A DNA stretch of 64,000 nucleotides, taken from NCBI RefSeq assembly GCF_900172265.1, contig NZ_FWFK01000002.1, positions 585,106 through 649,105 on the forward strand. Reading direction: 5' to 3'. Each line of letters opens with the position of its first letter. Positions within the stretch are counted from its first letter, which is position 1. This document shows, piece by piece, positions 44,884-54,202 of this stretch. The notes under the pieces were generated by a model. It was not told where the DNA came from and did no database searches. It saw only the letters and a list, made by a program, of their open reading frames with translations. The position numbers and the translations under genes were made by a program. Source of the stretch: Roseivivax jejudonensis (lineage in GTDB: Bacteria; Pseudomonadota; Alphaproteobacteria; Rhodobacterales; Rhodobacteraceae).

Positions 44884-46263
44884 ATGCCGATCAAGAGCCT
44901 CGGAGATCCGTACTCGGAAAAGACCGACCTGCGCCACGGTGCGGATTGTGGCTGCCACGGCTGCACCAAGGGAGACGGCCACGGCCATGACGCGGCGCCG
45001 ATGTCGACCGAAGCGATGATGGAGCGCGCCGTCGAAAGCGCCGTCGTGCGGTCCGTGTTCAACCATAGCGATGTCAGCCGCCGGTCCTTCATGGGCATGA
45101 TGGGCGGCGGCACCATGGCCGCGGCGCTCGCTTCGGTCCTTCCGCTCGACAAGGCCAAAGCGGCGATCCTCGACGAATTGGGCCCGCCGGAAAAGACCGA
45201 CCTGTCGATCGGCTTCGTGCCGATCACCTGCGCCACCCCGATCATCATGGCCCAGCCCATGGGCTTTTACGAAAAGCACGGGCTGAACGCGCAGGTCATC
45301 AAGACCGCTGGCTGGGCCGTGGCGCGCGACAAGTCGCTGTCGGGCGAGTACGACGCGAGCCACATGCTCACCCCGATGCCGCTCGCCATGACGCTCGGCG
45401 CGGGGTCGGTGGCCGAGCCCTACATCATGCCCGCGGTCGAGAACATCAACGGCCAGGCGATCGTCCTGTCGAACGAACACCTCGACAAGCGCGACCCGCA
45501 GCAGTGGAAGGGCTTCACCTTCGGCGTGCCGTTCGAATACTCGATGCACAACTTCCTTCTGCGCTACTACGTGGCCGAGCACGGGCTCGATCCCGACCAG
45601 GACATCCAGATCCGCGTGGTGCCGCCGCCCGAGATGGTCGCCAACCTGCGTGCCGGGAACCTCGACGGCTATCTGTCGCCCGACCCGTTCAACCAGCGCG
45701 CCGTGTGGGAAGAGATCGGCTTCATCCACATCCTGACGAAGGACATCTGGGAAGGGCACCCCTGCTGCGCCTTCGCCTGTCCGCAAAGCTTCGCGACCGA
45801 GCTGCCCAACACATACGGCGCGCTCCTGAAGTCGATCGTGGACGCGACGCAATATGCCTCGAACCCGGATAACCGCAGCGAGATCTCGGAGGCGATCGCG
45901 CCGACGAACTACCTCAACCAGCCGGTCCCGGTGATCGAGCAGGTGCTGACCGGCACCTATGCCGACGGCCTCGGCGAGGTGCAGCGCGTGCCCGACCGGA
46001 TCGATTTCGACCCGTTCCCCTGGCACTCCATGGGGGTTTGGATTCTCACGCAAATGAAGCGCTGGGGCTACATAGAGGGCGATGTCGACTACCGCGGCGT
46101 GGCCGAGCAGGTCTACCTTGCGGCCGACTGCGCCAAGGTCATGAACGATCTCGGCTACGAGGCGCCCGAGACGACCTACAAGTCGCACACGATCATGGGC
46201 AAGACGTTCGACCCCGCGACGCCCGAGGACTACGTCGCCAGCTTCGCGATCGGGCGGGGCTGA
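44884..46263 (+). CDS. Cyanate/nitrate-type ABC importer, solute-binding protein
   Basis: This 459-residue protein is of the NrtA/CynA/CmpA family. Residues 20-45 carry a Cys/His-rich segment (CGCHGCTKGDGHGHD). A Tat signal then begins at SRRSFMGMMGGGTMAAALAS, so the metal-like motif precedes the export signal. The mature part has the NrtA hallmark IGFVPITCATPIIMAQPMGFYEKHGL and LSPDPFNQRAVWE. It should bind the anion outside the membrane. Start ATG 44884 follows AGGGGGAA. It heads the operon SBP-permease-ATPase-cyanase, which points to cyanate as substrate. Confidence 0.9.
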   Translation: MPIKSLGDPYSEKTDLRHGADCGCHGCTKGDGHGHDAAPMSTEAMMERAVESAVVRSVFNHSDVSRRSFMGMMGGGTMAAALASVLPLDKAKAAILDELGPPEKTDLSIGFVPITCATPIIMAQPMGFYEKHGLNAQVIKTAGWAVARDKSLSGEYDASHMLTPMPLAMTLGAGSVAEPYIMPAVENINGQAIVLSNEHLDKRDPQQWKGFTFGVPFEYSMHNFLLRYYVAEHGLDPDQDIQIRVVPPPEMVANLRAGNLDGYLSPDPFNQRAVWEEIGFIHILTKDIWEGHPCCAFACPQSFATELPNTYGALLKSIVDATQYASNPDNRSEISEAIAPTNYLNQPVPVIEQVLTGTYADGLGEVQRVPDRIDFDPFPWHSMGVWILTQMKRWGYIEGDVDYRGVAEQVYLAADCAKVMNDLGYEAPETTYKSHTIMGKTFDPATPEDYVASFAIGRG

Positions 46264-46266
46264 CGG

Positions 46267-47103
46267 ATGGCCTCCCAACTCTCGCTCAATCAGCGCGCGG
46301 CAATCCTGTCCATCGTCCTGCTCGTCGTCGGCCTCCTGATCTGGGAGGCCGCGATCCCCGCGCAGAAAGCCGCCGAAGAGCTCACGGAGTACGAGCGCCT
46401 GACCGGCGGCGGCGCGCCCAAGGCCGGCATTCCGCCTCCGTCGGACGTGCTCGCCAAGGCGTGGGAGCAGCTGTCGAACCCGTTCTACGACGCCGGCCCC
46501 AACGACAAGGGCATCGGCATCCAGATCGGTTACTCGCTGTTCCGGGTCCTCTCGGGATATTTCCTGGCGGCGCTGGTGGCGATCCCGCTCGGCTTCCTGA
46601 TCGGCATGTCGCCCGTGGCCTACCGCGCGCTCAATCCGTTCATCCAGGTGCTGCGGCCGATCTCCCCGCTCGCGTGGATGCCGCTCGCGCTCTTCGTCAT
46701 CCAGGACAGTCAGCTCTCGGCGATCTTCGTGATCTTCATCTGCTCGATCTGGCCGATGCTCCTGAACACCGCCTTCGGCGTCGCGGGCGTGCGGCAGGAT
46801 TGGGTGAACGTCGCGCGGACCCACGAGCTCGGCCACCTCAAAACCGCCTTCACCGTGATCCTGCCCGCAGCCGCGCCCACCATCGTGACGGGCATGCGCA
46901 TCTCCATCGGCATCGCCTGGCTGGTGATCGTCGCCGCCGAGATGCTCGTCGGCGGCACCGGCATCGGCTACTACGTGTGGAACGAGTGGAACAACCTCGA
47001 CCTCACCTCGGTGATCTTCTCCATCCTCATGATCGGCATCGTCGGCATGGTCCTGGACGCGGCCTTCGCGGCGCTCCAGCGCACTATCGCCTACGCCGAG
47101 TAA
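46267..47103 (+). CDS. Cyanate/nitrate-type ABC importer, permease
   Basis: This 278-residue member of the NrtB/SsuC/TauC permease family has an N-terminal helix at about 12-30 and a periplasmic loop with GGAPKAGIPPPSDVL. The transmembrane core contains the EAA-like loop VARTHELGHLKTAFTVILPA. The C-terminal GIVGMVLDAAFAALQR closes the family pattern. It forms the channel with the ATPase that follows. It starts 3 bp after the SBP stop, so expression is coupled. Confidence 0.92.
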   Translation: MASQLSLNQRAAILSIVLLVVGLLIWEAAIPAQKAAEELTEYERLTGGGAPKAGIPPPSDVLAKAWEQLSNPFYDAGPNDKGIGIQIGYSLFRVLSGYFLAALVAIPLGFLIGMSPVAYRALNPFIQVLRPISPLAWMPLALFVIQDSQLSAIFVIFICSIWPMLLNTAFGVAGVRQDWVNVARTHELGHLKTAFTVILPAAAPTIVTGMRISIGIAWLVIVAAEMLVGGTGIGYYVWNEWNNLDLTSVIFSILMIGIVGMVLDAAFAALQRTIAYAE

Positions 47104-47115
47104 CGGAGCCTCTCC

Positions 47116-48018
47116 ATGTCCAAACCGTATCTCTCGGTGGAAAACCTGACCCAGCAATTCCCCGACGGCCAGGGGGGCACGCTGACCGTGTTCGAAAACG
47201 CGAACTTCGGGATCGAGAAAGGCGAATTCGTGGTCATCCTCGGCCATTCCGGCTGCGGCAAGTCGACGATCATGAACATCCTCGCCGGCCTCGCGGAGCC
47301 CACCTCCGGCGTGGTCAAGATGGACGGCTTCGCCGTCTCGGGCCCCAGCCTCGACCGCGGCGTGGTGTTCCAGAACTACTCGCTGCTGCCCTGGCTCTCC
47401 GCGCTCCGGAACGTCCAGTTCGGCGTCAAGGCGCGGCATCGGGACTGGTCCCCCGCCAAGGTGCTGGAGCATTCCAGGATGTTCCTCGCCAAGGTCGGGC
47501 TCGAGGGCGACGTGATCCACCGCAAGCCCAGCCAGCTGTCGGGCGGCATGCGGCAGCGAGTCTCGATCGCGCGGGCCTTCGCCAACCATCCGAAACTGCT
47601 GCTCCTGGACGAGCCGTTCGGCGCGCTCGACGCGCTGACCCGCGGCACGATCCAGGAGGAACTCCTGAAGATCTGGAGCGGGACCGAGCAGACGGTCTTC
47701 ATGATCACCCACGACATCGACGAGGCGATCCTGCTGGCCGACCGGATCCTGCTGATGACCAACGGCCCCTTCGCCCGCGTGGCGGAATCCGTCGACATCA
47801 CGATCCCGCGCCCCCGAACCCGGACCGAGATCGTGGACCACCCCAACTACTACGCGATCCGCAACCACCTCGTGCAGTTCCTCGGCCGCCGCTCGAAGGA
47901 ACTGGCGGGCCAGAAGGTGGAGGGCCCGCAGCGGCCCGAGACCGTCCGCATCGCGCGTGAGAGCGCGCCGGAGCCCGAGCCGGACGCCAACCCGCGGCTG
48001 CGCGCCGTCAACAGCTGA
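47116..48018 (+). CDS. Cyanate/nitrate-type ABC importer, ATP-binding protein
   Basis: This 300-residue NrtD/CynD-like ATPase has Walker A LGHSGCGKSTIMN, Q-loop VVFQNYSLLPWL, signature LSGGMRQRVSIARAF, Walker B LLLLDEPFGALDALT and switch His in MITHDIDEA. The C-terminal 40 residues are a variable tail. It energises the permease. It lies 22 bp before cynS. Confidence 0.94.
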   Translation: MSKPYLSVENLTQQFPDGQGGTLTVFENANFGIEKGEFVVILGHSGCGKSTIMNILAGLAEPTSGVVKMDGFAVSGPSLDRGVVFQNYSLLPWLSALRNVQFGVKARHRDWSPAKVLEHSRMFLAKVGLEGDVIHRKPSQLSGGMRQRVSIARAFANHPKLLLLDEPFGALDALTRGTIQEELLKIWSGTEQTVFMITHDIDEAILLADRILLMTNGPFARVAESVDITIPRPRTRTEIVDHPNYYAIRNHLVQFLGRRSKELAGQKVEGPQRPETVRIARESAPEPEPDANPRLRAVNS

Positions 48019-48040
48019 CCAAGGAGAGGAGAGACCAGTG

Positions 48041-48508
48041 ATGAAGGACAGTTACGTGCCCGAGATGATGACCAAGGAAGACGTCACCGCGATGATCCTG
48101 TCGGCCAAGAAGCAGGCCGGCCTCACGTGGGAGGGCATTGCCGAGACGATCGACATGTCGCCGGTCTGGACCCATTCCGCATGCATGGGGATGCAGGCCT
48201 TCCCGAAGGCCAAGGCCGAAGCGCTCGTCGCCGCGCTCGGCCTGCCGCAGGAAGCCGCCTCGGTCCTCGAGGAGAGCCCCACCAAGATCTGGGAGCAGAC
48301 GGTGCCGACCGATCCCTGCATCTACCGCCTCTACGAGATCGTCGGCGTCTACGGCCCCACGATCAAGGCGCTGATCCACGAGAAGTTCGGCGACGGCATC
48401 ATGTCGGCCATCGATTTCGACATGTCGGTGGTACGCGTTCCCAACGAAAAGGGCGACCGCGTGAAGATCGAGATGTCCGGCAAGTATCTCGGCTACAACA
48501 GCTGGTGA
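48041..48508 (+). CDS. cynS: Cyanate hydratase (cyanase)
   Basis: This 155-residue enzyme converts cyanate and bicarbonate to ammonia and two CO2 (through carbamate). The N-terminal helical domain contains MILSAKKQAGLTWEGIAE. The C-terminal catalytic domain has Arg and Glu in YRLYEIVGVYGPTIKALIHE and Ser in DGIMSAIDFDM, matching the three active-site residues of E. coli CynS. Start ATG 48041 follows AAGGAGAGGA. Its place at the end of the importer operon gives the operon its function: cyanate uptake and use as a nitrogen source. Confidence 0.97.
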   Translation: MKDSYVPEMMTKEDVTAMILSAKKQAGLTWEGIAETIDMSPVWTHSACMGMQAFPKAKAEALVAALGLPQEAASVLEESPTKIWEQTVPTDPCIYRLYEIVGVYGPTIKALIHEKFGDGIMSAIDFDMSVVRVPNEKGDRVKIEMSGKYLGYNSW

Positions 48509-48517
48509 GCTGCCCCC

Positions 48518-48542
48518 GCGCGGGCCCCGCACGGGCCCGCGC
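48518..48542 (+). terminator. GC-rich hairpin after cynS
   Basis: GCGCGGGCCC and GGGCCCGCGC form a perfect 10-bp stem around a 5-base loop, 9 bp after the cynS stop. There is no T-run, so termination strength is uncertain. Confidence 0.6.
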
Positions 48543-48579
48543 CGCGCCCGGCCCGCCGTCGGCGCACGGCGCCTCGCGC

Positions 48580-48600
48580 TTCTTCTTGGCCAAAATACTC
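48580..48600 (+). repeat. Dispersed intergenic repeat (copy 3)
   Basis: TTCTTCTTGGCCAAAATACT matches the cores at 13320 and (inverted) 24807. It lies in the 360-bp gap between cynS and the aldehyde dehydrogenase gene. The remainder of that gap (48601-48869) holds no gene that I can support; the promoter of the next operon should be there. Confidence 0.65.
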
Positions 48601-48869
48601 GAAAACCCGCCGCGGCCACGCGCGCGGACGTCTCCCCGGGAGGCGCAGCCCGATCCATAGGGCGCGCGTGGCCCCACGGGGACAACCGTCGGTGACCGCG
48701 CACGGCGTGCTGCCCCAAGGCATGGATCGTCACGTCCGGAACCCGAGGATCCGACCGGTCGCGTCGCGCATCGATCTCGCCCCCATGTATATGTGCTGCC
48801 TGCTTGCGCCCGAGCCGCGCTGGCGCCATGAACGCGTCGGCGTCGACCCACGTCCGGCGGGAGAAAGAC

Positions 48870-50357
48870 ATGAAGGATTGGCAGGCCTCGGCGAAGGCGC
48901 TCTACGACGGCGCATTCCGGCCCATGGTCATCGACGGGGAGTGGCGCGCGGCGCGGTCCGGCCGCGAGATGCAGGCGACGAACCCGGCGGACGGCTCGGT
49001 TCTGGCCACCGTGCCGCGAGGCGATGCGGCCGACATCGACGCGGCGGTGGCGGCGGCAAGGCGCGCGTTCGAGGGGCCCTGGGCGGCCTTCACGCCCTAC
49101 GAGCGGCAGAACCTGCTCCTGCGCATCGCCGAGCGGTTCGAGGCGGAGTGGGAGACGCTGTGCCTGTCGGACACGCTCGACATGGGGATGCCGATCCAGC
49201 GCACCCTCGCCAATCAGCGCCGGGTGCTGGGGATGCTGCGGTTCTACGCGGGCCAGGCCGTCAGCGTGCACGGGCAGACCCTCCCGAACTCTTTCCCCGG
49301 CGAGATCTACTCCTCGACCGTGCGCGAGCCCGTCGGCGTCGTGGGCGCGATCATCCCGTGGAACGCGCCCATAGCCGGGTCGGTCTGGAAGATCGCGCCG
49401 GCGCTCGCCACCGGCTGCACGGTGGTGCTGAAACCGTCCGAGGAGGCGTCGCTCACCGTCCTGATGATCGCGCGGATCATGCAGGAGGCCGGGCTGCCCG
49501 ATGGCGTGCTGAACGTCGTGACGGGCACCGGTGCCGAGGCGGGCGCCGCGCTGGCCGCGCACCCGGGCGTCGACAAGATCGTCTTCACCGGCTCCACAGC
49601 CACCGGGCAGGCCATCGCCCGCGCCGCGACCGGCAATCTCAAGCGCGTATCGCTGGAGCTGGGCGGCAAATCCCCGGTCATCGTCTGCCGCGATGCGGAC
49701 ATGGACAAGGCGGTCCCCGTGGCCGCCATGGCGGTCTTCGCCAATTCCGGCCAGATCTGCATCGCGGGCTCGCGCCTCTTCGTGGCGCGCGAGATCCACG
49801 ACGAATTCGTGCGGCGGGTGGCGGACTACGCGTCGAAGCTGAAGATCGGCCACGGCATCGCGCCCGACACCGACCTCGGGCCGATCATCTCAGCCCGACA
49901 GGCGGAGCGCATCGCGGGCTTTCTGTCGACGGGTCCGGCCGAGGGCGCCGAAATCGTCGCCGGCGGCGGACGGGCGACGGGCAGCGGTCTCGACGGCGGG
50001 CATTTCTTCCAGCCGACGGTGTTCGGTGGCGTGACGGACGAGATGACCGTGGCGCGGGAGGAAATCTTCGGCCCGGTCATCGCGGCGATGCCGTTCGACA
50101 CGCTCGACGAGGTTGTCGACCGGGCGAACGCCACGCCCTACGGATTGGCGGCCGGCGTGTTCTCGACCCATCTCGGCACGGCGCACAAGCTGGCCCACCG
50201 GCTCAAGGCGGGCTCTGTCTGGGTGAACATGTACCACGCCATCGATCCGGCGGTGCCGTTCGGCGGCATGAAGATGTCGGGCTACGGACGCGAGGGCGGT
50301 GCGGAGCATGTCGAGGAATACCTCGACACCAAGGCCATCTGGATCAACGCAGACTGA
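48870..50357 (+). CDS. NAD(P)-dependent aldehyde dehydrogenase
   Basis: This 495-residue ALDH is of the betaine-aldehyde / phenylacetaldehyde type. Asn lies in AIIPWNAPIAGS, catalytic Glu in SLELGGKSP, nucleophile Cys in NSGQICIAGSRLF, and the C-terminal pattern is PFGGMKMSGYGREGG. Start ATG 48870 (MKDWQASAK) follows GGGAGAAAG; the frame open upstream to 48804 has no signal. It leads an operon with a beta-hydroxyacid dehydrogenase and a TRAP transporter, so it probably oxidises a catabolic semialdehyde. The ALDH at 28269 is only distantly similar. Confidence 0.92.
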   Translation: MKDWQASAKALYDGAFRPMVIDGEWRAARSGREMQATNPADGSVLATVPRGDAADIDAAVAAARRAFEGPWAAFTPYERQNLLLRIAERFEAEWETLCLSDTLDMGMPIQRTLANQRRVLGMLRFYAGQAVSVHGQTLPNSFPGEIYSSTVREPVGVVGAIIPWNAPIAGSVWKIAPALATGCTVVLKPSEEASLTVLMIARIMQEAGLPDGVLNVVTGTGAEAGAALAAHPGVDKIVFTGSTATGQAIARAATGNLKRVSLELGGKSPVIVCRDADMDKAVPVAAMAVFANSGQICIAGSRLFVAREIHDEFVRRVADYASKLKIGHGIAPDTDLGPIISARQAERIAGFLSTGPAEGAEIVAGGGRATGSGLDGGHFFQPTVFGGVTDEMTVAREEIFGPVIAAMPFDTLDEVVDRANATPYGLAAGVFSTHLGTAHKLAHRLKAGSVWVNMYHAIDPAVPFGGMKMSGYGREGGAEHVEEYLDTKAIWINAD

Positions 50358-50410
50358 CATGACCGGGCGCGCAAGGTAATGAGCGCGCGCCCCGACGAAA
50401 GGACCCAACC

Positions 50411-51283
50411 ATGAATGTCGGACTGATCGGCGTCGGCCTCATGGGCCACGGCATCGCACGGAACGTGCTGTCGCGCGGCGGGCACGCGTTGACCTACCTC
50501 GATCACCCCGGAAACCAGCCCACGGACGAGATCGTGTCGCTCGGTGGCATGGCGGTCACGACACCGGCCGAGATCGCCGCGGTCTGCGATGTCGTCCTGC
50601 TCTGCGTCACCGGCGCGCCGCAGGTCGAGACGGTGATGGACGGCCTTCTGCCCGCGCTGCGGCCCGGCACGGTCGTCGTGGACTGCTCGACCTCCCTGCC
50701 CGAGACGACGCTGCGGATGGGCGCACGCACCGACGAGGCCGGCGGCGCCTATCTCGACGCGCCGATGACCCGCACGGCGGCCCACGCGCATGCCGGTACG
50801 CTCAACCTGCTGGTGGGGGGGGAGAGCGACACGCTCGAACGCGTCCGCCCGGTGCTCGACAGCTTCACGGAGACCGTCACGCATGTGGGCCCCCTCGGGC
50901 ACGGGCACCAGCTGAAGCTCCTGCACAACTACGTTTCCGTCGGCTTCATGACGCTGTTGGCCGAGGCCGCCGCGCAGTCCGCCGATGCGGGCGTCGATCC
51001 CGCGGTCTTGGTCGAGGTGCTGGCCAATGGCGGCGGCGCGAGCGCGGCACTCGACAGGTTGGCGCCGTTCATCGTGGACGGCGACCGCAGCGGGCTGCCC
51101 TTCGCGGTGGCGAACGCCCGAAAGGACATCGACTACTACCGCGAGATGGCCGAGGCCGCGGGCGGGCAGACCACCGTCGCGGACGGCGTGTCGGCCGCGA
51201 TCCGGGGGGCCTGCGACAGTGGCGGCGGAGACGCCTACGTTCCGGAAATGGTCCGGCTTTTCCGCAGGTCCGGCGGCGCCTGA
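50411..51283 (+). CDS. 3-hydroxyisobutyrate-dehydrogenase-family oxidoreductase
   Basis: This 290-residue beta-hydroxyacid dehydrogenase has the Rossmann motif VGLIGVGLMGHGIARN, substrate motif DAPMTRTAAHAHAGTL (where family members usually have DAPVSGG), and catalytic Lys in GHGHQLKLLHNY. The altered substrate loop (MTRT instead of VSGG) recalls sulfolactaldehyde- or other acid-specific relatives. It interconverts a semialdehyde and a hydroxyacid, upstream or downstream of the ALDH before it. Start ATG 50411 follows AAAGGA. Confidence 0.88.
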   Translation: MNVGLIGVGLMGHGIARNVLSRGGHALTYLDHPGNQPTDEIVSLGGMAVTTPAEIAAVCDVVLLCVTGAPQVETVMDGLLPALRPGTVVVDCSTSLPETTLRMGARTDEAGGAYLDAPMTRTAAHAHAGTLNLLVGGESDTLERVRPVLDSFTETVTHVGPLGHGHQLKLLHNYVSVGFMTLLAEAAAQSADAGVDPAVLVEVLANGGGASAALDRLAPFIVDGDRSGLPFAVANARKDIDYYREMAEAAGGQTTVADGVSAAIRGACDSGGGDAYVPEMVRLFRRSGGA

Positions 51284-51368
51284 AACCCCGCTCGCAGCGG
51301 GCTGCCAGCGGGGTTGTCACCCCCAAATGCCGCGTGTAGCAACATCGGGAAATTCCAGGGAGGACCAC

Positions 51369-52349
51369 ATGACCTATCGTTTCAGCGGGTTCGTCGCAGC
51401 CGGTGCGATTATTGCGGCAGGGGGCCCGGCGCTGGCCCAGACCGAGGTCAAGATCGGCTACGCGCTCGCGCCCGACAGCCATTACGGCGTCGCGGCGCAG
51501 AAGTTCGAAGAGGTCGTCACCGAGCAGACCGGCGACGCCTTCGAGTTCAACCACTTCCCCTCCTCCGGCCTCGGCGGTGAGCGCGAGGTGATCGAGGGCC
51601 TGCAGATCGGCACCATCGAGGCGACCATCGTCTCGTCCGGCACGCTGGCCAACTTCGTGCCCGACACCGGCGTGTTCGACATCCCGTTCCTGTTCCGCGA
51701 TCTCGAGCACGCGCGCGCCGTTCTCGATGGCGAGATCGGTCAGGAGATCCTCGCCAAGTTCGACAACGTGGGCCTTCACGGTCTGGCATGGGGCGAACAG
51801 GGCTTCCGCCACATCACCAACAACCGCAACCCGATCGAGACCCCGGCCGACGTCGAGGGCCTGAAGATCCGCACGATGGAAAACCCGGTCCACCAGGCCG
51901 CGTTCAACGCGATGGGGGCCGCGCCGACGCCGATGGCCTGGCCCGAAGTGATCTCGTCGCTGCAGCAGGGCGTGATCGACGGCCAGGAAAACCCGCTGTC
52001 GGTCATCGTGTCGGTGAAGCTCGACGAGGTTCAGGAGTACCTGACCCTTTCGGGGCACGTTTATTCGCCGGCGATGCTGCTGGTCTCCAAGCCCTTCTGG
52101 GACGGCCTGACGGACGAGCAGAAAGAGGCGTTCGAAACCGCCGCCGACGAGGCCGTCACGGCGATGCGCGGCTTCGTGGACGAGGTCGAGACCACCGGCG
52201 TCGAGACGCTCAAGGAGCGCGGCATGCAGGTGAACGAACTCTCGGCCGAGCAGAAGGCGCAGTTCCAGGACGAGATCTCGTCGGCCTACGAGGGCTACTA
52301 CGAGACCTACGGCCAGGACCTGGTCGACTCGATCGTCAACGTCGAATGA
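51369..52349 (+). CDS. TRAP transporter solute-binding protein (DctP family)
   Basis: This 326-residue periplasmic protein has a signal peptide ending near GPALAQ-TE, then VKIGYALAPDSHYGVAAQKFEE. The organic-acid-binding region contains the conserved Arg in LKIRTMENPVH. It binds a carboxylate or sulfonate for the DctQM proteins that follow. Start ATG 51369 follows AGGGAGGA. Genes upstream suggest that the ligand is a hydroxy- or oxo-acid. Confidence 0.94.
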   Translation: MTYRFSGFVAAGAIIAAGGPALAQTEVKIGYALAPDSHYGVAAQKFEEVVTEQTGDAFEFNHFPSSGLGGEREVIEGLQIGTIEATIVSSGTLANFVPDTGVFDIPFLFRDLEHARAVLDGEIGQEILAKFDNVGLHGLAWGEQGFRHITNNRNPIETPADVEGLKIRTMENPVHQAAFNAMGAAPTPMAWPEVISSLQQGVIDGQENPLSVIVSVKLDEVQEYLTLSGHVYSPAMLLVSKPFWDGLTDEQKEAFETAADEAVTAMRGFVDEVETTGVETLKERGMQVNELSAEQKAQFQDEISSAYEGYYETYGQDLVDSIVNVE

Positions 52350-52401
52350 CCGGTCGCCGGCGCTCCCGCCACGGGGCGCCGGCACCGACAGGGGGCCTCG
52401 C

Positions 52402-52926
52402 GTGAAGCGGCTCGAACGCATCTTTGTGAGCGCCAACGGCTGGGCGCTGATCCTCATCCTGGGCGCGATGCCCCTGATCGTCGGGGCCAATATCTCGTTG
52501 CGCTATCTGACGGGGCATTCGCTGTCCTGGGCCGACGAGGCCGCGCGCTACCTGATGATATGGATGACCTTCATCGGCGCGGGACTCGCGCTGCGAATGG
52601 GCGCGCATGTCGCGATCACCAACCTGCAGGACTCGCTTCCGGGACCGGGCCAGAAGATCCTGCGCGGTGCGCTGGTCGTCGGCCTGCTGATCTTCTTCGG
52701 CTTCATGGTCTCGGTCGGGATCGAATACGCGCAGCGGATGCAATTCCAGCTGACGCCCGCGCTGCGGGTGCCGTTCCTCTATGTTTATGCGGCGATGCCG
52801 GTGGGTTTTCTGCTGCTGATCGTCCACCTGCTCCTGATCGCGCCGCAATTCGTGCGCGCCGGCACCTACAAGGGCGCAGCCCCGGTTCAGGGCGATGCAG
52901 CCATGCGCGAGGGCGCGAATGGCTGA
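52402..52926 (+). CDS. TRAP transporter small membrane subunit (DctQ family)
   Basis: This 174-residue protein has four hydrophobic segments (about residues 14-34, 48-66, 86-108, 126-148). The DctQ pattern WADEAARYLMIWMTFIGAG is in the second quarter. GTG 52402 is used as start; a weak GGGGG lies ahead. It overlaps the DctM gene by 8 bp. It supports assembly of the transporter. Confidence 0.93.
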   Translation: MKRLERIFVSANGWALILILGAMPLIVGANISLRYLTGHSLSWADEAARYLMIWMTFIGAGLALRMGAHVAITNLQDSLPGPGQKILRGALVVGLLIFFGFMVSVGIEYAQRMQFQLTPALRVPFLYVYAAMPVGFLLLIVHLLLIAPQFVRAGTYKGAAPVQGDAAMREGANG

Positions 52927-54202
52927 GATCCTGTTTCCGGCGCTCTTCGTCCTGCTTGCGCTCGGCCTTCCGGTCGCCTTTGCGATGGCGATCTCGGTCT
53001 TCGTCGCGCTCAGCTTCGGCTCGAGCTACCCGAACATCGTCGTGGTAAAAGAGATGTTCTCGGGCCTCGACAGCTTTCCGCTTCTGGCGGTGCCTTTCTT
53101 CATCCTCGCCGCCGAGATCATGACCGCGGGCGCCGTGACTCTCGCGATCCTGCGGTTGGCGCAGTCGCTTGTCGGGCATCTGCGCGGGGGCCTCGGGCAC
53201 GCGAACGTCGTCAGCTCGGCGATGTTCGCCGGCATCTCTGGCAGCGCGCTGGCCGATGCGGCGGGCCCCGGGGCGATGATGGTCCGGATGATGGAGCGCG
53301 GCGGATACGATCGCGCCTATGCCGGCGCGCTGACCATCGCCAGCTCGGTCGTGGGCCCGATCATCCCTCCGTCGATCACCATGATCATCTACGCGATGCA
53401 GGATCAGGAGGTGTCGGTCGGGTCGTTGTTCATGGCGGGGGTCCTGCCGGGCATCCTCATCACGCTGCTCGTGCTGCTCGCGAATGCGCGGGTCAGCCAC
53501 CGGCGCGGCTATGCCTCGGGCGCGCCGATGCCGTCGCTGCGCGAGATCGGCCGCATCGCCGCGCACGCGTTGCCGGCGTTGCTGCTGATCGTGCTGATCG
53601 TCGGCGGCATCCGTTTCGGGGTATTCACGCCGACCGAAGCCTCCGTCATCGCGGTGTTCTACGCGCTGCTTGTCGCGATCTTCGTCTATCGCTCTTTCCG
53701 GCTCCGCGACCTCCCCGACACGATCCTGCGCGCGGCGATCATCTCCGGAGCGGTGCTTCTGATCCTGGGCGCAGCGCGGGCCTTCGCCTGGGTCCTGATC
53801 ATCGAGGGCATCCCGCAGATGCTGGCCGAGACGATCATTTCCTGGGACCTGTCACCGATCGTGTTCCTGCTCGCGGTCAACCTGCTGTTGCTGGCTTTCG
53901 GCCTGTTCATGGATCCGCTGCCGGGCGTGATGATCCTCGTGCCGATCCTGGCGCCGATCAGCTTCGCCCTTGGGATCGACCCCGACCATTTCGCGATCAT
54001 CGTGATCGTGAACCTGACGCTCGGCCTGACCACGCCACCTGTCGGCAGCCTGATCTTCGTCGTGTCGTCCGCGGTGTCGTTGAAGCCCTCGACGCTGATC
54101 CGAGAGATGCCGCCGTTCTTCCTTGCGCTCGCGCTGGCTCTCTTGCTGATCACCTTCGTGCCCGGCCTGTCGACGTGGCTGCCGCGCGTCAGCGGGTTCT
54201 GA
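52919..54202 (+). CDS. TRAP transporter large membrane subunit (DctM family)
   Basis: This 427-residue sodium-coupled permease subunit has about twelve hydrophobic segments. DctM signatures are FFILAAEIMTAG, the loop FAGISGSALADAAGPGAMM and GPIIPPSITMIIYAM. Start ATG 52919 (MAEILFPALF) within the DctQ end is chosen over an earlier ATG at 52895. It completes the three-part TRAP importer. Confidence 0.94.
   Translation: MAEILFPALFVLLALGLPVAFAMAISVFVALSFGSSYPNIVVVKEMFSGLDSFPLLAVPFFILAAEIMTAGAVTLAILRLAQSLVGHLRGGLGHANVVSSAMFAGISGSALADAAGPGAMMVRMMERGGYDRAYAGALTIASSVVGPIIPPSITMIIYAMQDQEVSVGSLFMAGVLPGILITLLVLLANARVSHRRGYASGAPMPSLREIGRIAAHALPALLLIVLIVGGIRFGVFTPTEASVIAVFYALLVAIFVYRSFRLRDLPDTILRAAIISGAVLLILGAARAFAWVLIIEGIPQMLAETIISWDLSPIVFLLAVNLLLLAFGLFMDPLPGVMILVPILAPISFALGIDPDHFAIIVIVNLTLGLTTPPVGSLIFVVSSAVSLKPSTLIREMPPFFLALALALLLITFVPGLSTWLPRVSGF

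Noticed and set aside
44785..47868. Minus-strand frame of about 1000 codons opposite the cyanate importer genes
   Set aside because: Antisense of three well-supported genes with no family character and no start signal.
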